NCBI GenBank assembly: GCA_030654015.1
Contig: JAURYI010000100.1
Location: forward strand, 1 to 34,647
Origin: Methylococcales bacterium
Lineage (GTDB): Bacteria > Pseudomonadota > Gammaproteobacteria > Methylococcales > Methylomonadaceae
DNA length: 34,647 bases
Direction: 5' to 3'
How positions within the stretch are numbered: position 1 is the stretch's first letter; every line of letters starts with the position of its first letter. Under the pieces are notes generated by a model. That model ran no database searches. It was not told where the DNA came from and saw only the letters and a list, made by a program, of their open reading frames with translations. A program made the translations under genes and the position numbers. Of this stretch, positions 15,743 to 22,733 are shown one piece after another.

Positions 15743-15952
15743 TTAAGCCACTGCAATGTTTTGAATACCGATAAACTGGCTTTCCAATAGTGGTGTTCCA
15801 TCTTCAAGCAGCATTTCAATGACTTCTTTCAGATTTTGATTTAATTCATCCAAACTTTCTGCTTGAGTATGCGCACCTGCAAATCCAGGGACAAAACCGA
15901 CATAGAGTCCAGTTTCGGTGCAACGCTCAACGATAGCAGTGTATGTTTTCAA
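15743..15952 (-). CDS. hicB: HicB-family antitoxin
   Basis: A 69-aa HicB antitoxin. MKTYTAIVERCTETGLYVGFVPGFAGAH is the partial RNase H-like HicB fold (strand pair and V-P-x-x-GA motif), with AESLDELNQNLKEVIEML forming the following helix. It lacks a C-terminal DNA-binding HTH or RHH domain, so repression of its own operon would need another mechanism. It precedes hicA by 2 nt and follows the rubredoxin reductase stop by 42 bp. Confidence 0.9.
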   Translation of the reverse strand: MKTYTAIVERCTETGLYVGFVPGFAGAHTQAESLDELNQNLKEVIEMLLEDGTPLLESQFIGIQNIAVA

Positions 15953-15994
15953 AATGATGACCTTTTTATCTTGTAATGATGCGTTATTTATATG

Positions 15995-16996
15995 TTAAAC
16001 CTGATAAGGATGCGCCGCGTCAAAACCATGCACTTTCGCTTTTGTGGTAAACACGGGCGGCGACCAGCTTTGTGATGCTTCTCCTGCCAAGTGGTTGGCT
16101 AACCAGAAGGCTTGATTGCGTATGGGGAGGATGTAGGCGTAGAGTTTACCGTTGGGCAGTTCGGCGACATCGCCGAGCGCGTAGATGGATTCGTCTTCGG
16201 TTTGTAGCTGGTCGTTGACTTTTATGCCGCGTCCGATGGCGAGTCCTGCTTGTGTGGCGAGTTCAGTATGCGGTTGAAAACCGCAGGCGACAATAACGGC
16301 ATCAAATTCTTGCGCTACGTCGGTGATGATAGTGACTTTTTCTTGTCGCTTGCTTAAGCTGCTGATTGTTTGGTTTAACAGCACGGTAACGCCTGAATTT
16401 TCCAGCACTTGCTTTAACGTGATGGAATCTTCGGGAACTAATTGCCGCTCCATGAGTCTGTCCATGACATGAAATAAGGTGACGTTATCGCCCGCTGTGG
16501 CTAAGTCAGAAGCCACTTCACAGCCGATTAAGCCGCCGCCGATGATTGCCCAGTGTGGTTTGGGCAAGGTGGCGCGAATACGGCGTAAGATTTTTAAATC
16601 GCTCAGGCTGTTTAAGCAGAAAAACAGCTCGGAAAAGGGGCGATAGGGTGGGGGAATAAAGGCTTTTGAACCTGTGGCAATGATGAGTTTGTCGTAATTG
16701 AGGCTTTGTTGCTGTTCGGCATGGCGCAGGGTAAGCGTTTTATTCGCCCGCGAAATGCTGGTGACTTTAGTGTCGCTGAGTACGGTGATGCGGCTATCGC
16801 GCAGTTTATCGAACGTTTTTAGAATAATACTGTGTTCAATATCGTCTTTGGTAAAACCACGCGATAGCAACGGACGGGAATAATAGCCGTCATTTTCTTG
16901 TGTTATCAGAGTAATGTCGGCATCCGCTGTTAAGGCGCGGTATTTTTCTGCAAAGCTGATACCTGCCACACCTGAACCAATAATAATGACGTGCAT
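15995..16996 (-). CDS. Rubredoxin-NAD(+) reductase-like FAD oxidoreductase
   Basis: Pyridine nucleotide-disulfide oxidoreductase family flavoprotein, 333 aa. FAD-binding VIIIGSGVAGISFAEKYR is at the N-terminus, an ATGS motif follows (IIATGSKAFIP), the NAD(P)-binding AIIGGGLIGCEVASDLA lies near residues 150-166, and the FAD-ribityl motif YALGDVAELPNG near 270. The rubredoxin gene directly upstream in the transcript (11 bp) supports reduction of rubredoxin by NAD(P)H. It is shorter than typical rubredoxin reductases (about 380 aa), ending in HGFDAAHPYQV, so the C-terminal rubredoxin-docking part is reduced or missing. Confidence 0.85.
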   Translation of the reverse strand: MHVIIIGSGVAGISFAEKYRALTADADITLITQENDGYYSRPLLSRGFTKDDIEHSIILKTFDKLRDSRITVLSDTKVTSISRANKTLTLRHAEQQQSLNYDKLIIATGSKAFIPPPYRPFSELFFCLNSLSDLKILRRIRATLPKPHWAIIGGGLIGCEVASDLATAGDNVTLFHVMDRLMERQLVPEDSITLKQVLENSGVTVLLNQTISSLSKRQEKVTIITDVAQEFDAVIVACGFQPHTELATQAGLAIGRGIKVNDQLQTEDESIYALGDVAELPNGKLYAYILPIRNQAFWLANHLAGEASQSWSPPVFTTKAKVHGFDAAHPYQV

Positions 16997-17006
16997 AACA
17001 TTAACC

Positions 17007-17177
17007 TCAGGGCATTAAGCTAAAATCATCTTTGCCCACGCCGCACTCAGGACAAATCCAATCTTCGGGGATGTCTTTCCAGCGTGTGCCTTCGGCAATG
17101 CCCGAGTCAGGATCGCCTTCCGCTTCGTCGTAAATATGACCGCACACGTCACATTGGTATTTTTTATATTCAGACAT
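17007..17177 (-). CDS. Rubredoxin
   Basis: A 56-aa iron protein. The two metal-binding knuckles are C9-x-x-C12-G ([16 protein letters not shown]) and C42-P-x-C45-G ([14 protein letters not shown]), with the conserved middle [11 protein letters not shown]. It carries single electrons, here probably from the adjacent reductase to an oxidase, hydroxylase or peroxide/superoxide-scavenging partner not seen in the window. The start at 17177 has a good SD (AGAGGAA) about 6 nt upstream. The gene is short and easy to miss: a longer open frame in another register (17015-17242) covers it but is spurious. Confidence 0.95.
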   Translation of the reverse strand: MSEYKKYQCDVCGHIYDEAEGDPDSGIAEGTRWKDIPEDWICPECGVGKDDFSLMP

Positions 17178-17373
17178 GAATTTTCCTCTAGTGGATGAAT
17201 GATAACGTCTATCAAGCTATCGTAAATCGCTCGATGTTTCAATCAGTTTCTGGTTTTTAAACGCATAATCATGACTAAAGCAGAAAATTAACACGTTTGT
17301 CATTTCCGCGCGTTAATCTTATCGTGTTTGTCTATTAAAAATTACTAACGGCATTCTAGCAATGGCTATTATG

Positions 17374-17382
17374 TGCTACTAT
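17374..17382 (+). promoter_or_regulatory. Candidate extended -10 before osmC-speD
   Basis: TG-C-TACTAT at 17374-17382 is an extended -10 type element about 30 bp before the ATG at 17413. The matching -35 (TTCTAG, 17354-17359) is poor. The 235-bp gap between the divergent rubredoxin and OsmC genes holds no gene. Confidence 0.35.
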
Positions 17383-17412
17383 GCACGTCATTTTTATCTG
17401 GGGAAAAAGAGA

Positions 17413-17832
17413 ATGCAAGCAACAGTCAAATGGGTTGATGGTGTGATGTTTGTCGGCGAGTCAGGCAGCGGTCATACTGTTGTTATGGATGGCCCGACCG
17501 ACCATGGCGGGCGTAATATGGGACTGCGTCCGATGGAACTTCTGTTATTGGGAGTCGGCGGTTGCTCATCGTTCGATGTGATTCAGATTTTGGAAAAAGG
17601 CAGGCATCAGGTCAAAGGGTGTGTTGCCGAATTAACTGCGGAACGTGTCGATGCTGTCCCCAGTGTATTTAGTAAAATTCATCTGCATTTTGTGGTGACA
17701 GGTCATGATTTGAAAGTGGCGGCTGTGGAACGTGCAGTGAAATTGTCGGCAGAAAAATATTGTTCTGCTTCCATTATGTTAGGTAAAGCAGGGGTAGAAA
17801 TTACCCATGATTTTGAAGTTATAGAGGTTTAA
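17413..17832 (+). CDS. OsmC-family peroxide-reductase-like protein
   Basis: A 139-aa OsmC/Ohr superfamily protein of the YhfA-like branch. The two redox cysteines are in [10 protein letters not shown] (with the preceding [10 protein letters not shown]) and in [10 protein letters not shown], and [10 protein letters not shown] is near the N-terminus. Family members reduce organic peroxides or act on small thiols; the substrate here is unknown. The ATG at 17413 is preferred because GGGGAAAAAGAG lies just upstream; the frame is open 17 codons further. speD follows after 4 nt, so both are translated from one message. Confidence 0.88.
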   Translation: MQATVKWVDGVMFVGESGSGHTVVMDGPTDHGGRNMGLRPMELLLLGVGGCSSFDVIQILEKGRHQVKGCVAELTAERVDAVPSVFSKIHLHFVVTGHDLKVAAVERAVKLSAEKYCSASIMLGKAGVEITHDFEVIEV

Positions 17833-17836
17833 ACCA

Positions 17837-18652
17837 TTGTCCACCAAACTACAATTACACGGCTTTAATAATTTAACCAAGTCGCTCAGTTTCAATATCT
17901 ATGATATTTGTTACGCCCCCGCCGAACAGCAACAGGCTTATATTGAATATATTGATGAAGCGTACAATTCGGACAAATTGACACAAATCCTGATGGATGT
18001 GGCTGAAATTATCGGCGCACAAGTGTTGAATATTGCCCGTCAGGATTATGATCCACAAGGGGCGAGTGTGACTATGCTGATTTCCGAAGGGGATTCACCA
18101 CCGCCACCGAGTATGAATAGCCAATCACCCGGCCCGTTACCTGAAACGGTATTGGCGCATTTGGATAAAAGTCACATTACCGTACATACTTATCCTGAAA
18201 GTCATCCTGATAATGGTATCAGTACCTTTCGTGCCGATATTGATGTATCAACCTGTGGTCGCATTTCACCGTTAAAAGCGTTGAATTATTTGATTCACAG
18301 TTTTGAATCGGATGTGGTGACGATGGATTATCGCGTGCGTGGTTTTACTCGTGATATATCAGGCAAAAAACATTATATTGATCATAATATCACCTCGATT
18401 CAAGAGTATATTGCGACTGATACGCAAGCCAGTTACCAAATGATTGATGTGAACGTGTATCAGGAAAATATTTTCCACACCAAAATGATGTTGAAAGAAA
18501 CAGAGTTGGAAAATTATTTGTTTGAAAAAGAAAGTAATTTGTCCGATGAAGACAAAGTGGAAATAGAAAAGAAATTGCGTCGTGAAGTGACTGAAATTTT
18601 TTATGGTCGTAATTTTCGCCGTAAAAAAATCAAAGTTGCTGATCCTGAGTAA
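17837..18652 (+). CDS. speD: S-adenosylmethionine decarboxylase proenzyme
   Basis: E. coli-type (class 1b) AdoMet decarboxylase, 271 aa, which supplies the aminopropyl donor for spermidine. The N-terminus [22 protein letters not shown] matches E. coli SpeD closely. Self-cleavage is expected between K111 and S112 in [13 protein letters not shown], leaving a pyruvoyl group on the alpha chain; the catalytic C140 lies in [15 protein letters not shown]. The only in-frame start after an upstream stop is TTG at 17837, with AGAGG 9 nt before it, so translation probably relies on coupling to osmC. It ends before a strong terminator hairpin. Confidence 0.95.
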   Translation: MSTKLQLHGFNNLTKSLSFNIYDICYAPAEQQQAYIEYIDEAYNSDKLTQILMDVAEIIGAQVLNIARQDYDPQGASVTMLISEGDSPPPPSMNSQSPGPLPETVLAHLDKSHITVHTYPESHPDNGISTFRADIDVSTCGRISPLKALNYLIHSFESDVVTMDYRVRGFTRDISGKKHYIDHNITSIQEYIATDTQASYQMIDVNVYQENIFHTKMMLKETELENYLFEKESNLSDEDKVEIEKKLRREVTEIFYGRNFRRKKIKVADPE

Positions 18653-18690
18653 GTGCGATTAAGTTAATAACAATAAAAAAGCGGTAAAAA

Positions 18691-18756
18691 TAAACCTTCG
18701 AGGTTTAAGTGATATACCAGACCTGTCAGGTTTTTAAAACCTGACAGGTCTTTTTT
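18691..18756 (+). terminator. Terminator region after speD
   Basis: A small stem TAAACCT-TCG-AGGTTTA (18691-18707) precedes a long hairpin GACCTGTCAGGTTTT...AAACCTGACAGGTC (18720-18750) followed by six T. It is a good rho-independent terminator for speD. The long hairpin has a sister at 28814-28846 (GACCTGCGAGG...), so it is also a dispersed repeat. Confidence 0.85.
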
Positions 18757-18757
18757 G

Positions 18758-19954
18758 TTAGTGGAGTTGCCGCGCACACAATACCACAGGATGCAACACC
18801 TCCATTATCATGCCCCGTTCTCGCAAACCTGCCTGAATATGCAGAGCGCAACCGATATTAGAACTCAGCAGATAACGCGCTTTTGTGTTTGCGGCGGCAT
18901 CTAATACATCCGCCAGTAACGCTTGTGCCATTGTCGAATGCTCCAGCATATAACTCCCCGCCGAACCACAGCACACAATACCCTCAGGCAGCTTGGTAAT
19001 ATGCAGTTCTGGAATATGCTGTAACAGTTGTAACGCGCCGTTTTCTGCCCGCATGACATTTTTTAATGAACAGGGGGTATGTAGACACACCGTTTCTGCT
19101 AAAGGCTTAAGCGGTAACTTATCAGCAAATTGTATTAAAAACTGGCTAATATCCATTACTTTATCCGCAAATTCAGACTGTGCATAATCTTGTAACTGAC
19201 TGCCGCAGCCGCTGGCGATAGTAACAATAGCCGTCAATGATTGATGGGAGAATGCTTGCGTATTGATAATTGCCAACTTATCAGCCGTCGCGGTATCGCC
19301 GCCATGCACATCCAGCGCACCGCAACAGCTTTGCTGGGCGGGTATCGCGACATTAAAGCCTGCCGCCGTTAATACGGTAATCGCCGCGCTAATAGTTTCA
19401 TGATCCAACAATGCCCCCATGCAGCCGACAAATAAGCCCACCGTGCCTTTACATTCTGTTGTTGCCGAATAGTGTTCTGCGAAGGTGGTCGGTGCGCGGT
19501 AACTTGGTAATAAGCGTTCCATTTTATCGAGTCGTAATAAACTCGGTAATTTCAGCGAACGGGCAATTTTTTGTAAGCCCGTGCCTTGATACAGCTTTAA
19601 ACTGGATTGCGCTAAGTGTTGCGCGGTTTTATCGTGCGCCACTTTTTTCAATATCGACAAGGCGAAAGACGGCTTAGTGTCTGCCTGAAACTGCGCCCGA
19701 AAATTATCAATTAAGCGGCTATACGGCACAACCGCTGGGCAGACGCGCTCACATTCCCGACACAACAGGCAATTATCAATATGCGCCCGCACCGCTTTTG
19801 AATCGCTGAGTTGCCCGCTCTCATAACCTTGGATTAAGGCAATGCGCCCGCGTGGCGATTCATTTTCATTTTGGGTTTTCGTGTAAGTAGGGCAGGTGGG
19901 TAAACATAAGCCGCATTTAACGCAAATATCCGCATCGGCTAACAGTTTATTCAT
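18758..19954 (-). CDS. glcF: Glycolate oxidase iron-sulfur subunit (GlcF-type)
   Basis: Fe-S/CCG-domain protein of 398 aa, close to E. coli GlcF (407 aa). Two [4Fe-4S] motifs are present: C11-x2-C14-x2-C17-x3-C21-P and C62-x2-C65-x2-C68-x3-C72-P. Two CCG domains follow, with GLFVGCMG...SCCGALDVHGG and CLHTPCSLKN...VCCGSAGSYM. It would pass electrons from a flavin subunit (GlcD/GlcE) oxidising glycolate, or D-lactate in relatives, to the quinone pool. The flavin subunits are not in the window. Its start overlaps the end of the upstream membrane-protein gene by 8 nt, so it is co-transcribed with that gene. Confidence 0.88.
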   Translation of the reverse strand: MNKLLADADICVKCGLCLPTCPTYTKTQNENESPRGRIALIQGYESGQLSDSKAVRAHIDNCLLCRECERVCPAVVPYSRLIDNFRAQFQADTKPSFALSILKKVAHDKTAQHLAQSSLKLYQGTGLQKIARSLKLPSLLRLDKMERLLPSYRAPTTFAEHYSATTECKGTVGLFVGCMGALLDHETISAAITVLTAAGFNVAIPAQQSCCGALDVHGGDTATADKLAIINTQAFSHQSLTAIVTIASGCGSQLQDYAQSEFADKVMDISQFLIQFADKLPLKPLAETVCLHTPCSLKNVMRAENGALQLLQHIPELHITKLPEGIVCCGSAGSYMLEHSTMAQALLADVLDAAANTKARYLLSSNIGCALHIQAGLRERGMIMEVLHPVVLCARQLH

Positions 19955-20438
19955 GACTTTTGATAGCCAACAATTCCACGACGCGCTGGTATTCTTCCAA
20001 TTTGGGGCGATATAAAAACAAACCTAATGCTGCCAGACCTGTGAAAATAAACAGGTTATTGTTGCCATCACCCAGCATAAACAACACGAAACCAAACGCG
20101 CCGATGCTTTCCATCAGGGTCATGGACACGATAACCGTAACCAAATAGCGTTTTTTGGCTTCGGCGCGGTAATCGGCTTGCGTGAGCGGCATGGTTTGAT
20201 TCAGTTTCAGTTGAATATGGCGTAATAGATTAGTCATCGGAAACGACACGATAGCGACCACATATAGCGCGGTTCTGATTTTGACGCGCGTTATTTCGGG
20301 CAAGGGTTGTTGCAGATCCGTGCCGAGGGTGAAGCACAGCACCAGATAAGTGATGAGCATAACGAGCATGATACCGACAATCAGCCACGGTAATTTAAGA
20401 TCTGCGTCTAAGGATTTAGGGTCAATCGGGTTGTACAT
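19947..20438 (-). CDS. Uncharacterised four-helix membrane protein
   Basis: A 163-aa integral membrane protein starting MYNPIDPKSLDADLKLPW. Four hydrophobic segments: about residues 17-37 (LIVGIMLVMLITYLVL), 53-70, 97-118 and 126-142. A short cationic or polar C-terminus overlaps the glcF start. The ATG at 20438, preceded by AGGAT, is preferred; the frame remains open upstream to 20501 but those codons come from the dispersed palindrome at 20467-20493. The overlap with glcF suggests a membrane anchor or quinone-linked partner for it; that is inference. Confidence 0.65.
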   Translation of the reverse strand: MYNPIDPKSLDADLKLPWLIVGIMLVMLITYLVLCFTLGTDLQQPLPEITRVKIRTALYVVAIVSFPMTNLLRHIQLKLNQTMPLTQADYRAEAKKRYLVTVIVSMTLMESIGAFGFVLFMLGDGNNNLFIFTGLAALGLFLYRPKLEEYQRVVELLAIKSHE

Positions 20439-20466
20439 GGTGAATCCTGATAGGTTAAATAGACGT

Positions 20467-20517
20467 GAGTCAAAACTCATGAGTTTTGATTCCAAAATCA
20501 AATGCGTTCACAGTCTC
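20467..20517. repeat. Near-palindromic repeat, copy 2
   Basis: This is the same element as 11244-11295: the palindrome with half-site GAGTCAAAACTCA and one mismatch, then CCAAAATC, a variable stretch and CACAGTCTC. It lies between the CPBP gene end and the start of the next leftward gene. Confidence 0.8.
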
Positions 20518-20534
20518 TTCAGTCTTAAGCGGTT

Positions 20535-21116
20535 TTATTCCTGTGAAGTACGATACAAACGCATCAACATGATAAAAGCAAAAAAATCATACAGGCTGTG
20601 AATAACAACGGGGATTAATAAATTGCTGTCACCACCGCCCATATCCATAGACACACTCAAATAAATGCCTACCACAGTGACCAGTACGGCGTATAACGGT
20701 GTCACCGCATGAACCAGCCCAAAAATAATATTGCTGACATACAATCCCGCCGTCAATCCCCATGAGGCAGTTATCCACGGCTGAATGACACCGCGAAATA
20801 ACAGCTCTTCGGACACGCCTGCAATACTGGCTAACAGCAGTAAATCAGTCCAGTGCCGCTGCTGCAAACTGGGTGCTAAGGTGCGTAACAGTAAATTTTT
20901 AATATCAACCAATGATTTTTGCGGCAGGTATTCCATTGCTAAAAACAACAATATCAGCGGTGCAGTGCCGATGATACCGATAGCGAGCGCGGGTTCGGAA
21001 AAATACAGCAGGGCAAACGGATCAATATCGGCAATCCAGCCTAATAATAAAGCGACAACAATCAACGAAGCCTCAAATACACAGGCAGTTCTAAAAAAAT
21101 GTGTGGAATTATCCAT
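20535..21116 (-). CDS. CPBP-family intramembrane metalloprotease (Abi/CAAX-like)
   Basis: Membrane protein with about six helices. The glutamate-type protease motif EELLFRG (in SIAGVSEELLFRGVIQPW) and the second motif FGLVHAVTPLYA give the ExxxR and H zinc-site residues of the CPBP family (Rce1-like), and a third histidine is in VVIHSLYDF. Such proteins process prenylated or other membrane proteins, act in bacteriocin immunity, or have scaffold roles; the substrate here is unknown. From the ATG at 21116 it is 193 aa; a TTG at 21131 would add five residues and neither start has a clear SD. The stop lies in the hairpin-repeat family also seen at cobD and cobT. Confidence 0.85.
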   Translation of the reverse strand: MDNSTHFFRTACVFEASLIVVALLLGWIADIDPFALLYFSEPALAIGIIGTAPLILLFLAMEYLPQKSLVDIKNLLLRTLAPSLQQRHWTDLLLLASIAGVSEELLFRGVIQPWITASWGLTAGLYVSNIIFGLVHAVTPLYAVLVTVVGIYLSVSMDMGGGDSNLLIPVVIHSLYDFFAFIMLMRLYRTSQE

Positions 21117-21203
21117 TGCAATGACTAACAAAATGAAGAGAAAGGCATTTTAAACAAAAATCGGTAGAATGACGGATTTACTTCATTATCTTACTGAAAT
21201 TTT

Positions 21204-21449
21204 ATGCAATGCTACGTTTATAAAAGTTTGAAAAAACACCTGTTTTATTTGTACGTCACTAAAGAAAATGATTTTTCCGCCGTGCCAGAAGATCTGTTGC
21301 ACAGTTTCGGCACATTGGAGTTTGTCTTAGCAATGGAACTAACGCCAGAACGCAAACTTGCTAAGGAAGACAGCAAAAAAGTCATGGAAAGTTTGGCGAC
21401 CAAAGGCTTCTTTGTGCAACTGCCACCGCAAACGCATCAGTTAGTTTAA
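21204..21449 (+). CDS. YcgL-family protein
   Basis: An 81-aa protein starting MQCYVYKSLKKHLFYLYVTKENDFSAVPEDLLHSFG, then FVLAMELTPERKLAKEDSKKVMESLATKGFFVQLPP. This is the YcgL domain, a small alpha/beta fold found mainly in gammaproteobacteria and often near ribonuclease D or minD. No biochemical function is established. It is divergent from the CPBP gene and ends just before a MITE-like element. Confidence 0.9.
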   Translation: MQCYVYKSLKKHLFYLYVTKENDFSAVPEDLLHSFGTLEFVLAMELTPERKLAKEDSKKVMESLATKGFFVQLPPQTHQLV

Positions 21450-21489
21450 TCAATTAGGGTAGTGGGTTAAACGGCTTACTGCGATACCC

Positions 21490-21647
21490 ATGACTGCCAG
21501 TCCTTCAAGGCATAGGTATCTACACATCTTTGATAACTCTTTGTAAAACAATGAGTTATGAGATTTCTTCAAGCTAATGATTTCTTTTGAAATCAAGTGC
21601 TTATGAAACTTGTGTAGATACCAATGCCTTCAAGGACTGGCAGTCAT
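21490..21647. mobile_element. MITE-like element, copy 1 (158 bp)
   Basis: Terminal inverted repeats of about 37 bp (left starts ATGACTGCCAGTCCTTCAAG; right ends CTTCAAGGACTGGCAGTCAT) match with only two mismatches. Inside are two further stems, ATAACTC/GAGTTAT and GATTTC/GAAATC. No coding capacity. A near-identical copy is at 34498-34647. It resembles a non-autonomous miniature transposable element whose transposase is not in the window; no clear target-site duplication beyond the flanking AT is visible. Confidence 0.85.
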
Positions 21648-22054
21648 ATCTCAACGCAAAAACAACAGAGGAATAGACCTGCCCCAGTATAGATGTCAGA
21701 TAGGAAACGCCTATTTTCGCTTACGTTCAAACAGGTTTATTTCGACCTACGCGACCACTCATTATGTTTGTACGGTATGGCTCTCAGTCACCCGATACCG
21801 CCCTCAAACTAATAAAAATCAAACTAAATTAACGGGTTATAAAAAATAGCTCCCCCCCATAATTCACTGGATTAGTGTTTATATTCATTATGTTAAGACG
21901 GTTACCTGATAATAAGCTGTAACTGTCATCTCGCCTATATTCAAATTATTTTTGTTGTCGTAAATAGTATTTTTCACATTTAAAACTACACTTTCGGTAT
22001 TACCGATTGGTATCGGTGCCGTATTTGGCAAGACCAACTTTGATGGAGTTACAA
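21648..22054 (+). other. Gene-free upstream region of the adhesin operon
   Basis: About 400 bp without a convincing gene. One frame is open from inside the MITE to 21849 but has no recognisable features. The stretch includes a C7 tract (21852-21858), AT-rich sequence, and a small hairpin ACCGA/TCGGT just before the lipoprotein gene. It probably holds the promoter of the lipoprotein/adhesin pair, but no clear -35/-10 can be picked. Confidence 0.4.
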
Positions 22055-22648
22055 GTGAACAATCTACTATCGCGCTTTTCGTTTTCTGCCAGTGTTTTTC
22101 TCATGGGTCTGATGGTGACTTCCTGTGCAAAGGATTTTAAATCGCCTTTTAATGAGGAAGCTCCTACGCCTGTCGCAGCAACGCCTGCTGTTGTCAAAAA
22201 ACCACCCGTAGAAAATACAGGGCCTCTTAATAGTGTGGCGCAAGCTGCGCAAAAAGCAGGTGTGGTTGATTGTTTAGGGCGTATTAATCAAGTGTCTAAT
22301 TTTTTAGTGGCAGGTGCGCAACAAAGCGGTGCTTCTTTGATGATACCGACACAAGCACCTAATGAACGTGTTGCTTCAATGGCATTTGAAATCAAGTCGC
22401 CTCAGGTTCTATCTTATGCCAGTGCAGACTTCGCGCCGCTGTCAACCAGTTGTGGTGGTACTTATGAAGCGGTGACTCATTGGCAGAATAATTGTAAAGA
22501 TGTCGCGACCAAAGGTTATGCGCAACTTAAATTTATCGGGGTCATTCAAAGCAGCATTTTAGTATTGGAGGGCGGGCCTCAGTTAAGAGTATTCCTCATG
22601 CCCGCAGGGACAGGTTGCGTGGCGATTAAAAAAGAGGTGGTTTATTAA
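22055..22648 (+). CDS. Lipoprotein preceding the trimeric autotransporter
   Basis: A 197-aa lipoprotein starting at GTG 22055, supported by GGAG 6 nt upstream. The signal peptide ends in a lipobox GLMVTS-C, giving a lipidated cysteine followed by AKD; an Asp two residues after the Cys could favour either membrane. A Pro/Ala-rich linker (EEAPTPVAATPAVVKKPPVE) leads to a globular domain with four cysteines (VDCLGRINQ, SCGGTYEAV, NNCKDV, GTGCVAI), probably two disulfides. It lies 85 bp before the adhesin gene. SadB of Salmonella and TpgA of Acinetobacter are accessory proteins encoded next to trimeric adhesins; a similar role is inferred, not shown. Confidence 0.7.
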   Translation: MNNLLSRFSFSASVFLMGLMVTSCAKDFKSPFNEEAPTPVAATPAVVKKPPVENTGPLNSVAQAAQKAGVVDCLGRINQVSNFLVAGAQQSGASLMIPTQAPNERVASMAFEIKSPQVLSYASADFAPLSTSCGGTYEAVTHWQNNCKDVATKGYAQLKFIGVIQSSILVLEGGPQLRVFLMPAGTGCVAIKKEVVY

Positions 22649-22733
22649 TATGTCTTTTAAATAAGCCACATTTATTGATTCGCACAACCAAATTAAACGC
22701 ACGCATCATATAATTTTAAGTGAGTAAGCCGCT

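Noticed and set aside
15953-15994. Cobalamin riboswitch before the cob genes
   Set aside because: Only 42 bp separate hicB from the upstream gene and there is no room or B12-box-like sequence; none was seen within the run.
17015-17242. 75-codon open frame on the minus strand before the rubredoxin reductase
   Set aside because: It overlaps the rubredoxin gene in another frame; rubredoxin has all four cysteines, family length and a good SD, so the longer frame is spurious.
21610-21849. 79-codon open frame after the MITE
   Set aside because: It begins inside the MITE arm, has no recognisable motif, no SD and odd composition; treated as non-coding.
21852-21858. C7 tract upstream of the adhesin operon as a phase-variable promoter spacer
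   Set aside because: It is about 200 bp from the lipoprotein start and not between identifiable -35 and -10 boxes.
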